The translations under genes and the position numbers were made by a program. The notes beneath the pieces are model-generated. The model made no database searches and was not told the DNA's origin. It saw nothing but the letters and a program-made list of their open reading frames with translations. Shown here one piece after another: positions 1-6,635 of a stretch of DNA of 10,249 nucleotides (its first letter is position 1; the number at the start of each line of letters is the position of its first letter). The stretch lies in the NCBI GenBank assembly GCA_029859455.1, contig JAOUDE010000073.1:1-10249 (forward strand), in the 5' to 3' direction. Source of the DNA: Ignavibacteria bacterium (GTDB lineage Bacteria > Bacteroidota > Ignavibacteria > UBA10030 > UBA6906).

Positions 1-337
1 CTATGTGGATGACGATTACGGACTGGATCGCTCCCTCCGGGAGACGGTGAAACGAATCTTCCCCGAACAGGAACTCACCGAGCTTCCCTTCAACCACGGC
101 CTTTACACAAGCCATTTCCGTTTTCCCGACGGCCCCCCGAAGATCCATCAGCATGACGGCAAGGCCCCGCAGGGGTTCGGGCTGTTCGTGGGAAGCCGCC
201 TGGTGCTCTATTATACGTACGAATCGAACCCGGGCGACGGATGGGCTGATCCGGAGGTGCACAACGACCCTGAGGTTACCCGTCTCGAAGCGCTTCGGTT
301 CGGATGTAACATCGTTGTCTGGGCGTTGAGTAACTGA
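1..337 (+). CDS. DUF4159 domain protein, C-terminal part (5' end outside window)
   Basis: This is the last 111 codons of a gene that begins upstream. The frame is open from base 2, so the GTG at base 5 is probably an internal Val codon, not a start. The visible part matches my memory of the end of DUF4159 proteins: an acidic DDDYGLD stretch, then RETVKRIFPEQ, a FNHGLYTSHFRFPDGPPKIHQ segment rich in His and Pro, a GFGLFVGSRLVLYYTYESNPGDGW segment, and a final EALRFGCNIVVWAL hydrophobic strand. Members of this family are thought to have a class I glutamine-amidotransferase/ThuA-like fold, but no activity is established. No catalytic triad can be assigned from this fragment. Its stop codon shares one base with the next start (TGATG), which suggests translational coupling to the DUF4175 gene. 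Family confidence is good; function is unknown. Confidence 0.8.
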   Translation, partial: YVDDDYGLDRSLRETVKRIFPEQELTELPFNHGLYTSHFRFPDGPPKIHQHDGKAPQGFGLFVGSRLVLYYTYESNPGDGWADPEVHNDPEVTRLEALRFGCNIVVWALSN

Positions 338-3300
338 TGGCCCGCCGGCAGAACAGTGACCCCCTCGAAGGGATCAACCAGGTGCAAAGGAAGCTCCAAT
401 CGGTCAGGCGGCGGAACAATCTGGCAGTCTTCCTTCAGCGGAGCGCGGTTCTTATCATGTTCTACCTGGGCGGTACGCTCGTTGTCTCGCTGGCGGAACA
501 TGTTCTCAATGCCGGCACGTTCGTCAGAGCGATCCTTTTCTGGTCTCTCCACGGATCCGCCGCGCTGTATCTTCTGATCTCTGTTATCCCGCCGCTCCTG
601 GTTGTCCTGGGGCTCCGGAACGGTGAGAGCGATTTTGAAACGGCGGCCGGAATCGGCCGGCTCGTCCCCTCGCTGAAGGATCGTCTTCTCAATGCGCTGC
701 AACTTGTTTCCGATGCTGACTCGGGCCGCCGCTATTCCGGTGAGCTGGTGCAGGCGGCATTTGAAGATGTCCTGAAGGTCGTGGATGAGTCGGACCTGAA
801 CAGCACAACCGACTTCCGCCCTTCACGCGTGAAGGCCGCACTCGCCGGAGGGACCGCATTGCTCACGATTGGCCTGTTTCTTCTTTCTTCAGGCGCCCTG
901 CCGGAAGCCCTCAATCGTGTGTGGAGCTATGGAACAGAGTTTACTATCCCTCCGCCATTCAGACTGGTGCTCGAACCCGGCGATACAGAGGTGTTAAAGG
1001 GAAAGCCCGTCACATTCGTTGTACGGATCGAGGGGGAGTCCCCGGATCCGGTCCAGTTGTTTGCTCGACCCGAGAGCCAGGAACGGTTTGAATTACTTGA
1101 ACTACGGAATGAACGAAGGGGAGTCTACAGGCATCAGATTGGTACGGCGGCCCGTTCTCTCGTGTACTATGCCCGGTCCGGTGATGCCGAGACGGAGCAG
1201 TACCGGCTCACCGTCCTCAATCCACCCCTTATCCGGTCAATGCGGCTGACGGTTTCCCCCCCGGCGTATTCGGGGCTTGCGGAACGGGAGCAGGAGGATC
1301 ACCATGGCGATGTCTCCGGCCTTCCGGGGACGAGGATAACGTACCGGATCGAATCGTCCAAGGAGCTTTCCACCGCGGAAATTGTTTTTGACGACTCCAC
1401 ACGCCACTCACTGGACGTGGCCGGAGCGAGGGCATCCGGAACCATACGAACGACCCGCACAACCGGATACACTCTGTCCCTGGTCGATCGGGAAGGACTG
1501 AAGAACAGGGATCCGGTCCATTATTCGATCAAAGTTGTTCCGGATGAGCATCCCCGCGTGGTTATTGAAATCCCCGGGACCGATATCAATGTTGCCGGCA
1601 ATGAGGATCTGCAATTGCTCATCCGGGCTTCTGATGACTATGGCATCACGCGGGTGCGTCTCGGCTACCGACTCATTGCATCACGGTATGAACAGCCGTC
1701 AGAGGTGGACCGTTTTTCGGATATCCTGCTCCCGGCCGACTTCAAATCCAACGGTCTGCTCCCGCATATCTGGTCGCTGGGCGAGCTTAGCCTGGTCCCG
1801 GAAGACGTTGTTTCATACTACGTGGAAGTATATGACAATGATGTTATCCTGGGCCCGAAGCTCACGAGGAGCGACCCATATACCCTTCGCCTTCCCTCCA
1901 TGGAAGAAGTTTTCGCACAGGTGGATGAGCACCACGAGTCCGGATTCGAGAAACTGAAGGAAGCGCTCACCGAGGCGGATGAAGCGCGCAGGAATGTGGA
2001 ACAGCTCCAGGAAGAACTCCGGAAGAAACAGCAGCAGGCGGACTGGCAGGAACGACAGCGTGCCGAGGAGCTGATGGAACGATACAGGAACATCCAGGAA
2101 TCTCTGTCAGAAACCGCAGAGCTGGTCGATCAGATGATTGAGGAGATGAAGAGGAGCAGCCTTCTTTCTCCGGAGACTCTCGAGAAGTATCAGCAACTGC
2201 AGGAACTCCTGGCCGAGATGAACTCACCGGAGTTGCAGGAGGCTCTGAGGCGCCTTCAGGAATCGTTCCGCCAGCCGGACCCTGAAGAGGTATTGGCGGC
2301 GATGGAAAAGATGAACCTGACCGAGGAACAGTTCCGGAAGTCGATCGAACGGACCATGAATCTCCTGAAGCGGGTTCAGATCGAGCAGAAGGTGGAAGAG
2401 GCGATCAGGCGGATGGAAGAGATGCTGGCTCAGCAGGAGGAGTTGCGTGCATCAGCCGAAGAGGCGAACGATGCGAACGATCGCAATGCCGCGGAAGAAG
2501 CTGCGCGTGAACAGCAGGACCTCGCCGGGCGAATGGAACAGATGGACCCGCTTCTTGAATCGCTCGAGCAGATGATGAGTGAGTTCCCGAACGAGATGCC
2601 TCTCGAGGCACTGGAGGATGCGCAGGCGCAATTTGACAGCAGCGCCATGGCGGAGCGGATGGAGGAGCTCAGCGAGCAGCTCCGTAATATGGAGCTGGAG
2701 CAGGCGATGAGCGGCCAGCAGCAGATGTCGTCATCGATGCAACAGATAGCGGACCAGCTCCGCCAGATGCAGCAGATGATGCAGGCGAACCAGCAGCAGG
2801 AAATCGTGAATGACTTCAGAGAGATCTACCAGGACCTGCTGGAGCTCTCACAACGGCAGGAGCAGATGAAGAATGAAACGCATGGGCTTGAGAGGAATTC
2901 TCCTCTCTTCCGCGAAGGTCTCGCCGGTCAAATGGAGGCATTGCAGAATCTGGGGAGCGTAACGGAACGCCTGGCAGCGGTCTCTCAGAAAACCTTCGGT
3001 GTCACACCTGAAATGGGCGAATCCATTGGCGAAGCGATGGCAAACATGTCGGCGGCAATGGAAGCTCTGGGGCAGAGGAATTCGCAGGGCGCCGCGCACT
3101 CCCAGGAAGGAGCAATGGGTGCCTTGAATGAAGCGGCGCAGCAGGTGCAGTCCTCGCTGCAGGCGATGATGCAGGGAGGCGGAGAGGGAATGGGGATGGC
3201 TGGAATGATGCAGCGGCTCCAGGGGATGAGTGCCATGCAGCGCGGGATCAATCAGGGGACGCGCAACATGGGATCGCTGGGTCAGCAGGAAGCGGCCGCG

Positions 3301-3741
3301 ATGGCCCGTCTTGCCGGTGAGCAGGGGCGCGCCAGGAAATCACTGGAGCAGCTGGCGAGAGAAGCCTCGCGTGCGGGTGAGTTGAGCAAACTCCTGGGTG
3401 ATCTCAACAAGACCGCCCAGGAGATGCGGGAGGTTCAAACAGATCTCGCGCAGGGAAGCATCAGACCTGAGACACTTCGGAAGCAGGAACGGATACTTTC
3501 GCGCCTGCTCGATTCGCAACGCTCCCTGCAGGAACGCGATTATGAGCAGAAGCGGAAAGCGGAGACCGCACGAGGGTATGAAAGAGATCGATTGCCGGGG
3601 ACAGATCTCAGCTCGGTTCAGGCGAAGGAGCAATTGCGGCAGGACCTCCTGAGAGCAATGGAGCAGGGATATTCGAGTGACTATCAGGCAATCATCAGAA
3701 ACTATTTCGAACTGCTTGAGAAGACGGAACCGGGTGACTGA
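337..3741 (+). CDS. DUF4175 family membrane protein with long coiled-coil region
   Basis: This 1134-residue protein is not functionally characterised. Residues about 30-52, 64-92 and 167-186 are hydrophobic enough to be membrane segments. The PPPFRLVLEPGD stretch (205-216) begins an Ig-like or beta-rich extracytoplasmic region (about 205-520), which includes a VSPPAYSGL strand and the ASDDYGI motif (431-437) typical of DUF4175 proteins. From about 525 to 870 the chain is almost all charged and Gln-rich heptad-like helix, with Met/Gln-rich stretches (about 785-825) and a Gly/Met-rich patch (about 945-985). The C-terminus (about 1096-1129, RQDLLRAMEQGYSSDYQAIIRNYFELL) resembles the conserved end of the family. 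The start is the ATG overlapping the upstream stop; no strong Shine-Dalgarno is visible, in keeping with coupled translation. A role in cell-envelope assembly or as a scaffold is inference only. Confidence 0.82.
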   Translation: MARRQNSDPLEGINQVQRKLQSVRRRNNLAVFLQRSAVLIMFYLGGTLVVSLAEHVLNAGTFVRAILFWSLHGSAALYLLISVIPPLLVVLGLRNGESDFETAAGIGRLVPSLKDRLLNALQLVSDADSGRRYSGELVQAAFEDVLKVVDESDLNSTTDFRPSRVKAALAGGTALLTIGLFLLSSGALPEALNRVWSYGTEFTIPPPFRLVLEPGDTEVLKGKPVTFVVRIEGESPDPVQLFARPESQERFELLELRNERRGVYRHQIGTAARSLVYYARSGDAETEQYRLTVLNPPLIRSMRLTVSPPAYSGLAEREQEDHHGDVSGLPGTRITYRIESSKELSTAEIVFDDSTRHSLDVAGARASGTIRTTRTTGYTLSLVDREGLKNRDPVHYSIKVVPDEHPRVVIEIPGTDINVAGNEDLQLLIRASDDYGITRVRLGYRLIASRYEQPSEVDRFSDILLPADFKSNGLLPHIWSLGELSLVPEDVVSYYVEVYDNDVILGPKLTRSDPYTLRLPSMEEVFAQVDEHHESGFEKLKEALTEADEARRNVEQLQEELRKKQQQADWQERQRAEELMERYRNIQESLSETAELVDQMIEEMKRSSLLSPETLEKYQQLQELLAEMNSPELQEALRRLQESFRQPDPEEVLAAMEKMNLTEEQFRKSIERTMNLLKRVQIEQKVEEAIRRMEEMLAQQEELRASAEEANDANDRNAAEEAAREQQDLAGRMEQMDPLLESLEQMMSEFPNEMPLEALEDAQAQFDSSAMAERMEELSEQLRNMELEQAMSGQQQMSSSMQQIADQLRQMQQMMQANQQQEIVNDFREIYQDLLELSQRQEQMKNETHGLERNSPLFREGLAGQMEALQNLGSVTERLAAVSQKTFGVTPEMGESIGEAMANMSAAMEALGQRNSQGAAHSQEGAMGALNEAAQQVQSSLQAMMQGGGEGMGMAGMMQRLQGMSAMQRGINQGTRNMGSLGQQEAAAMARLAGEQGRARKSLEQLAREASRAGELSKLLGDLNKTAQEMREVQTDLAQGSIRPETLRKQERILSRLLDSQRSLQERDYEQKRKAETARGYERDRLPGTDLSSVQAKEQLRQDLLRAMEQGYSSDYQAIIRNYFELLEKTEPGD

Positions 3742-3774
3742 GTTTTTCAGAATCAGCGATCGGCAGGGTTCTCC

Positions 3775-4962
3775 ATGAGCCGGCCGGCACTTGCAGCGGC
3801 TCTGTACAGGGTCCACAGGAGGTTCCGGGTCTCTGAACTCAACAGCCAGAACTGCCGGCACAGATTCGTCAGTCATGAACTGAAGAAGATTGTTGCCGGA
3901 AGCGGCGGCCGGCTGTCGATCGAGGCAACCGGGCAATCGACGGAAGAGCGAATAATTCCGCTGGTCCGGTTCGGATCAGGTCCGGTATCGATCCTCCTGT
4001 GGTCTCAAATGCATGGCGATGAGCCAACGGCAACCCTGGCGCTGATGGATATCTTCCGGTTCCTCGGATCGGGCGGTATCAGGCAGATTTCCCCGGACTG
4101 GATCGAAGAGAGATGCAGCATCTACGTAATTCCGATGCTGAATCCAGACGGGGCGCAACGGTTCTCGCGGGTTACCGCCGGGATGATAGACATGAATCGG
4201 GACGCGCGAAGGCTTCGGACTCCCGAGGCGCAGTTTCTACGACGCATCCAGAAGTCGATCCGCCCGCGCTTCGGCTTCAATCTCCATGACCAGGAACTCA
4301 GCACGGTGGGCCAATCTTCAAGGATTGCTGCGATCGCGCTTCTTGCCCCGGCAGCGGATCAGGCGGCTCGGATGACGCCGGTGCGAAGGCGCGCTGTACA
4401 GGTCGGGGCTACGATTGCGCGTGCGCTTGGGAATCTTGCTCCCGGTCGGATTTCCAGCTACGACGATGCGCACGAGCCGCGCGCCTTCGGCGATATGATG
4501 CAGGCGTGGGGAACCAGTACCGTACTGGTGGAGTCGGGTCATTGGAAAGGTGATCATGAGAAAGAAAAGATCAGATCGCTGAACTTTGCCGGATTGCTGA
4601 CGGCGATTCACTCGATCTCGGATGGCTCCTACAGAAGAATCTCCGTGGACCACTATCATGCCCTTCCGGGGAACAGCAAGCGGGCATACGATATTATTAT
4701 CCGCGGAGTCAGAGTAATGAACACAGACAGGTCACAACGTCAATCAGATGTCGGTTTGCGTACTTCATGGAAAAAGGAAAAAAGGACCGGGGTCTCTGTT
4801 CGTGTCTGCGAGGTTGGCGATCTCAGGCATTTTTCATCGATTCTGGAGTTGCCAGGAGGTCGCCGGGGCGTTGAACCAAGCCATCTTACCCCCGGGCTGA
4901 TACTCCCGCTCCCCTTCCTTGCACGCAATCTCCATATTTCCCTCCCCCCGAACCTGCTATAG
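3775..4962 (+). CDS. M14 family zinc carboxypeptidase-like protein
   Basis: This 395-residue protein carries the zinc-carboxypeptidase (M14) signature. The first two zinc ligands are His80 and Glu83 in SQMHGDEPTA, and the third is probably His171 in FNLHDQE. NPDG (123-126) and the substrate-binding-type Asn-Arg pair at 141-142 (DMNRDARR) lie between them, and VLVESG supplies the likely catalytic Glu253. All key residues seem present, so an active metallopeptidase is expected, but the substrate cannot be told. Residues about 303-380 form a small extra domain (YDIIIRGVRVM, later EVGDLRHF) like that of Bacteroidota M14 homologues. No signal peptide is visible, so the product is probably cytoplasmic. 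The ATG has a modest AGGG six bases upstream. It starts 33 bases after the DUF4175 gene with no terminator between, so co-transcription is likely. Confidence 0.83.
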   Translation: MSRPALAAALYRVHRRFRVSELNSQNCRHRFVSHELKKIVAGSGGRLSIEATGQSTEERIIPLVRFGSGPVSILLWSQMHGDEPTATLALMDIFRFLGSGGIRQISPDWIEERCSIYVIPMLNPDGAQRFSRVTAGMIDMNRDARRLRTPEAQFLRRIQKSIRPRFGFNLHDQELSTVGQSSRIAAIALLAPAADQAARMTPVRRRAVQVGATIARALGNLAPGRISSYDDAHEPRAFGDMMQAWGTSTVLVESGHWKGDHEKEKIRSLNFAGLLTAIHSISDGSYRRISVDHYHALPGNSKRAYDIIIRGVRVMNTDRSQRQSDVGLRTSWKKEKRTGVSVRVCEVGDLRHFSSILELPGGRRGVEPSHLTPGLILPLPFLARNLHISLPPNLL

Positions 4963-4973
4963 CGATTCGCCTG

Positions 4974-5004
4974 TTTGTATTTCGATCTTACTTGTATTAC
5001 CTTG
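4974..5004 (+). promoter_or_regulatory. Possible Bacteroidota-type promoter for the sigma/anti-sigma pair
   Basis: TTTG (4974-4977) is followed after 20 bases by TACCTTG (4998-5004). This approximates the Bacteroidota promoter pattern TTTG / TAnnTTTG, with one T missing from the second element. It lies in the 79-base gap before the ECF sigma gene, where a promoter is expected. No good sigma-70 pair with 17-base spacing is visible there. Short AT-rich matches occur by chance, so this is only a candidate. Confidence 0.25.
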
Positions 5005-5041
5005 ATCGTCCGGGGGAATTCAGGAAAGTCATGGCTGTTTT

Positions 5042-5608
5042 ATGCCAAAACATGAAAGAAGTCAAAAACACAAAGATTTTGAGGAAGAAGCACTTCCGCA
5101 CCTTGATCTGCTCTTCAATTTCGCCCGAAAAATGACCAATTCGAGCGAGGATGCCTCAGATCTCGTTCAGGAAACATACCTGAAGGCGTACCGCTTCTGG
5201 CACAGCTATGAAAAGGGAACTAATATCAAGGCGTGGTTGTTTCGGATTTTGAGGAATACGTATATCAATCGGTACCGAAAGGAGTCGAAAGGACCGGACG
5301 AAGTGGATTTCGAGAGCGTACAAAACCTGAACCACAAGTCCAATGGCCACGGAACTCCTCCCCTCGATCAGGCCTTGGGAAGTCTCATGGAGGATGATGT
5401 ATCGACCGCGATCGCATCGTTGCCGGACGACTTCCGGACGGTGGTGATCCTGTGCGACATCGAGGGGTTGTCGTATGAGGAGATAGCGGAATTTGTTGAA
5501 TGCCCGATCGGCACGGTCAGGTCACGGTTGCACAGAGGCAGAAGGTTCCTGCGGACACAGCTTCTTGAGTACGCGAGGAAAAGGGGTTACGCAAACAAAA
5601 GCAATTGA
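5042..5608 (+). CDS. ECF-type RNA polymerase sigma factor (sigma-70 family)
   Basis: This 188-residue protein would direct RNA polymerase to a specific stress or envelope regulon. Residues about 17-83 form the sigma-2 domain, with the core-binding and -10-recognition motifs DLVQETYLKAYRF (40-52) and GTNIKAWLFRILRNTYINRYRK (59-80). Residues 84-115 are a hydrophilic linker. Residues about 117-175 form the sigma-4 domain, with LPDDFRTVVILCDIEGLSYEEIAE and the helix-turn-helix CPIGTVRSRLHRGR (154-167). The lack of regions 1.1 and 3 and the short length are typical of ECF factors. The gene ends 24 bases before a zinc-finger anti-sigma gene, so regulation by that partner is expected. No in-frame NTG codon exists upstream before a stop at 5003, so ATG 5042 is the best start, although its nearest AGGA is about 16 bases away. 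Confidence 0.93.
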   Translation: MPKHERSQKHKDFEEEALPHLDLLFNFARKMTNSSEDASDLVQETYLKAYRFWHSYEKGTNIKAWLFRILRNTYINRYRKESKGPDEVDFESVQNLNHKSNGHGTPPLDQALGSLMEDDVSTAIASLPDDFRTVVILCDIEGLSYEEIAEFVECPIGTVRSRLHRGRRFLRTQLLEYARKRGYANKSN

Positions 5609-5632
5609 GTCAATCACCGCGAGGAAAACGGA

Positions 5633-6454
5633 GTGAATTGTAACAGTTACCAGGAACTGATCACAGGAGCGGTCGACGGGGAGCTCACACAGGAGGAGAA
5701 GCGGTTTCTTTCCCTTCACCTCGAAGGCTGTGCGGGATGCCGCTCTGAGTATGATTCTGAAATCTCCCTGAAGACATTTCTGCGTGAAACGATGCTCGGG
5801 CATGATGCTCCGGCAGATCTCCTGAAGGCGGTCTCGGATGATTTACGGGGACAAATGGCCGCCAGTCCGGGGTCATGGGTTGACCGTTGGAAAGAGGCGT
5901 TCTCTGCCCCGTTTGCACGTCCGGCGCTCGCACTCGGGCTGACTGTAGTGCTTGCAATCATCTTCCTCACAGGCCAGCCATCGAACGACATCATTGATCA
6001 GTCCCTCGCACGATACGAGATGGTTACCGAGGAAACTTTCACGGTTCAATACGCTTCCAGTGAACCTGCGATTCTGAAAACATTCTTCGAAGCCAGGACA
6101 GATTTCCCTGTCCTCATTCCGGAAATGAAGGATTGTAAACTGCTCGGGGGTGTCCTTGACCAGAATCCGAACGGAGCTGTTGCCGAAGTCCTCTACGATC
6201 ATGCATCAGAACATATCTTCCTTTCCCAGATTTCCTGGAACAGCCTTGGCAAAGAAGGAAGCTTGTCAATCGAAGCTGACGTAAAGGAGCAGCTGTTGAA
6301 GGAGAACCTGTTTATCCGGACAATGCCCAACGGCAACTCGGTTGTCCTCTGGAAGAAAGGTGCCACCCTGTGTGCTGCCGTGTCCACGATGAGCAGCGAC
6401 GATCTCATCTACTGTCTCACCAGCGGAGATCCGGAGCTTCTGTCACAGCACTAA
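5633..6454 (+). CDS. Zinc-finger anti-sigma factor, single-pass membrane protein
   Basis: This 273-residue protein is the likely inhibitor and sensor for the ECF sigma factor just upstream. The N-terminal zf-HC2 (ZAS) domain shows Cys3, then His29-x3-Cys33-x2-Cys36 in SLHLEGCAGC, the usual zinc-binding set. This domain would hold the sigma factor in the cytoplasm. Residues about 97-113 (ALALGLTVVLAIIFLTG) form a single membrane segment. The remaining 155 residues would be outside the membrane and resemble the generic C-terminal domain of anti-sigma proteins (LLGGVL, AVAEVLYDH, VVLWKKGATLC). Three Cys (168, 247, 261) lie in this part. The start is GTG at 5633, preceded by GAGG (5621-5624); the predicted start leaves the Cys3 ligand intact. 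An intrinsic terminator follows the stop by about 20 bases, ending this operon. Confidence 0.88.
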   Translation: MNCNSYQELITGAVDGELTQEEKRFLSLHLEGCAGCRSEYDSEISLKTFLRETMLGHDAPADLLKAVSDDLRGQMAASPGSWVDRWKEAFSAPFARPALALGLTVVLAIIFLTGQPSNDIIDQSLARYEMVTEETFTVQYASSEPAILKTFFEARTDFPVLIPEMKDCKLLGGVLDQNPNGAVAEVLYDHASEHIFLSQISWNSLGKEGSLSIEADVKEQLLKENLFIRTMPNGNSVVLWKKGATLCAAVSTMSSDDLIYCLTSGDPELLSQH

Positions 6455-6474
6455 AGACTGCCCAGCTGTGTGCG

Positions 6475-6506
6475 AAGGCCTGCCCTCCGGGGCAGGCTTT
6501 TTTTTT
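6475..6506 (+). terminator. Intrinsic (Rho-independent) terminator after the anti-sigma gene
   Basis: A perfect 8-bp GC-rich stem pairs GCCTGCCC (6478-6485) with GGGCAGGC (6490-6497) around the loop TCCG. It runs straight into nine T (6498-6506), and the A-A-G just before the stem can extend the pairing into the T tract. It lies about 20 bases after the anti-sigma stop and separates this operon from lon. Confidence 0.93.
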
Positions 6507-6516
6507 GCGGAACTGA

Positions 6517-6538
6517 GGATCCCCTGCGGTCGGGGTCC
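6517..6538. repeat. Inverted repeat with one-base bulge between terminator and lon promoter
   Basis: GGA-T-CCCC (6517-6524) can pair with GGGG-TCC (6532-6538) around a 7-base loop, leaving T6520 bulged. It has no following T tract, so it is not an obvious terminator. It ends 12 bases before the lon -35 box. It may be a binding site, or chance pairing in GC-rich DNA. Confidence 0.35.
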
Positions 6539-6550
6539 GTTGGTGCTTTC

Positions 6551-6579
6551 TTGACAAGTGGGCAATGTCTTGGTATATT
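6551..6579 (+). promoter_or_regulatory. Sigma-70-type promoter of lon, extended -10
   Basis: TTGACA (6551-6556) is a perfect -35 consensus. After an ideal 17-base spacer comes TATATT (6574-6579), five of six matches to TATAAT, preceded by TGG, which gives an extended -10 TGn motif. Transcription should begin near 6586, giving a leader of about 50 bases. The match suggests strong housekeeping transcription of lon-dnaX and not control by the neighbouring ECF factor. No CIRCE or HAIR heat-shock operator is present. Confidence 0.85.
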
Positions 6580-6592
6580 TTCTTTTGCATTC

Positions 6593-6612
6593 CAGGTGTC
6601 TCCTGACACCTG
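6593..6612. promoter_or_regulatory. Perfect inverted repeat in the lon 5' leader
   Basis: CAGGTGTC and GACACCTG form a perfect 8-bp inverted repeat around TCCT. It starts about 7 bases after the expected transcription start and ends 10 bases before the ribosome binding site. It could act as an operator for a dimeric repressor, or as an mRNA hairpin that affects stability or translation. There is no T tract, so it is not a terminator. The symmetry is seen directly; the function is inferred. Confidence 0.6.
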
Positions 6613-6622
6613 TCGTCATCTT

Positions 6623-6628
6623 GAGGGG
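6623..6628 (+). promoter_or_regulatory. Ribosome binding site of lon
   Basis: GAGGGG lies 7 bases before ATG 6636. Another ATG at 6632 is out of frame and stops after four codons, so the spacing and frame both support 6636 as the start. Confidence 0.75.
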
Positions 6629-6635
6629 TAAATGA

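Noticed and set aside
5..337. Complete 110-codon gene starting at GTG 5
   Set aside because: The frame is open to the window edge and the protein matches only the end of the DUF4159 family, so it is a truncated view of a longer gene.
1535..1957. 140-codon plus-strand open frame in another phase
   Set aside because: It overlaps DUF4175, which keeps family motifs such as ASDDYGI across the same bases, so this is an alternative-frame shadow.
2700..3260. Tandem DNA repeat from recurring cag/atg codons
   Set aside because: The recurrence comes from Gln/Met-rich protein composition; there is no fixed repeat unit.
3340..3936. 198-codon open frame on the minus strand
   Set aside because: It lies opposite the end of the DUF4175 gene and the start of the M14 gene, resembles no family, and is explained as a shadow of GC-rich coding DNA.
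4690..4962. Possible frameshift in the C-terminal part of the M14 gene
   Set aside because: The tail looks odd at first, but segments such as YDIIIRGVRV and EVGDLRHF match the C-terminal extension I recall from related M14 proteins, so the frame appears intact.
6551..6635. CIRCE or HAIR heat-shock operator upstream of lon
   Set aside because: The inverted repeat present does not match TTAGCACTC/GAGTGCTAA or the CTTGAGT/ACTCAAG type.
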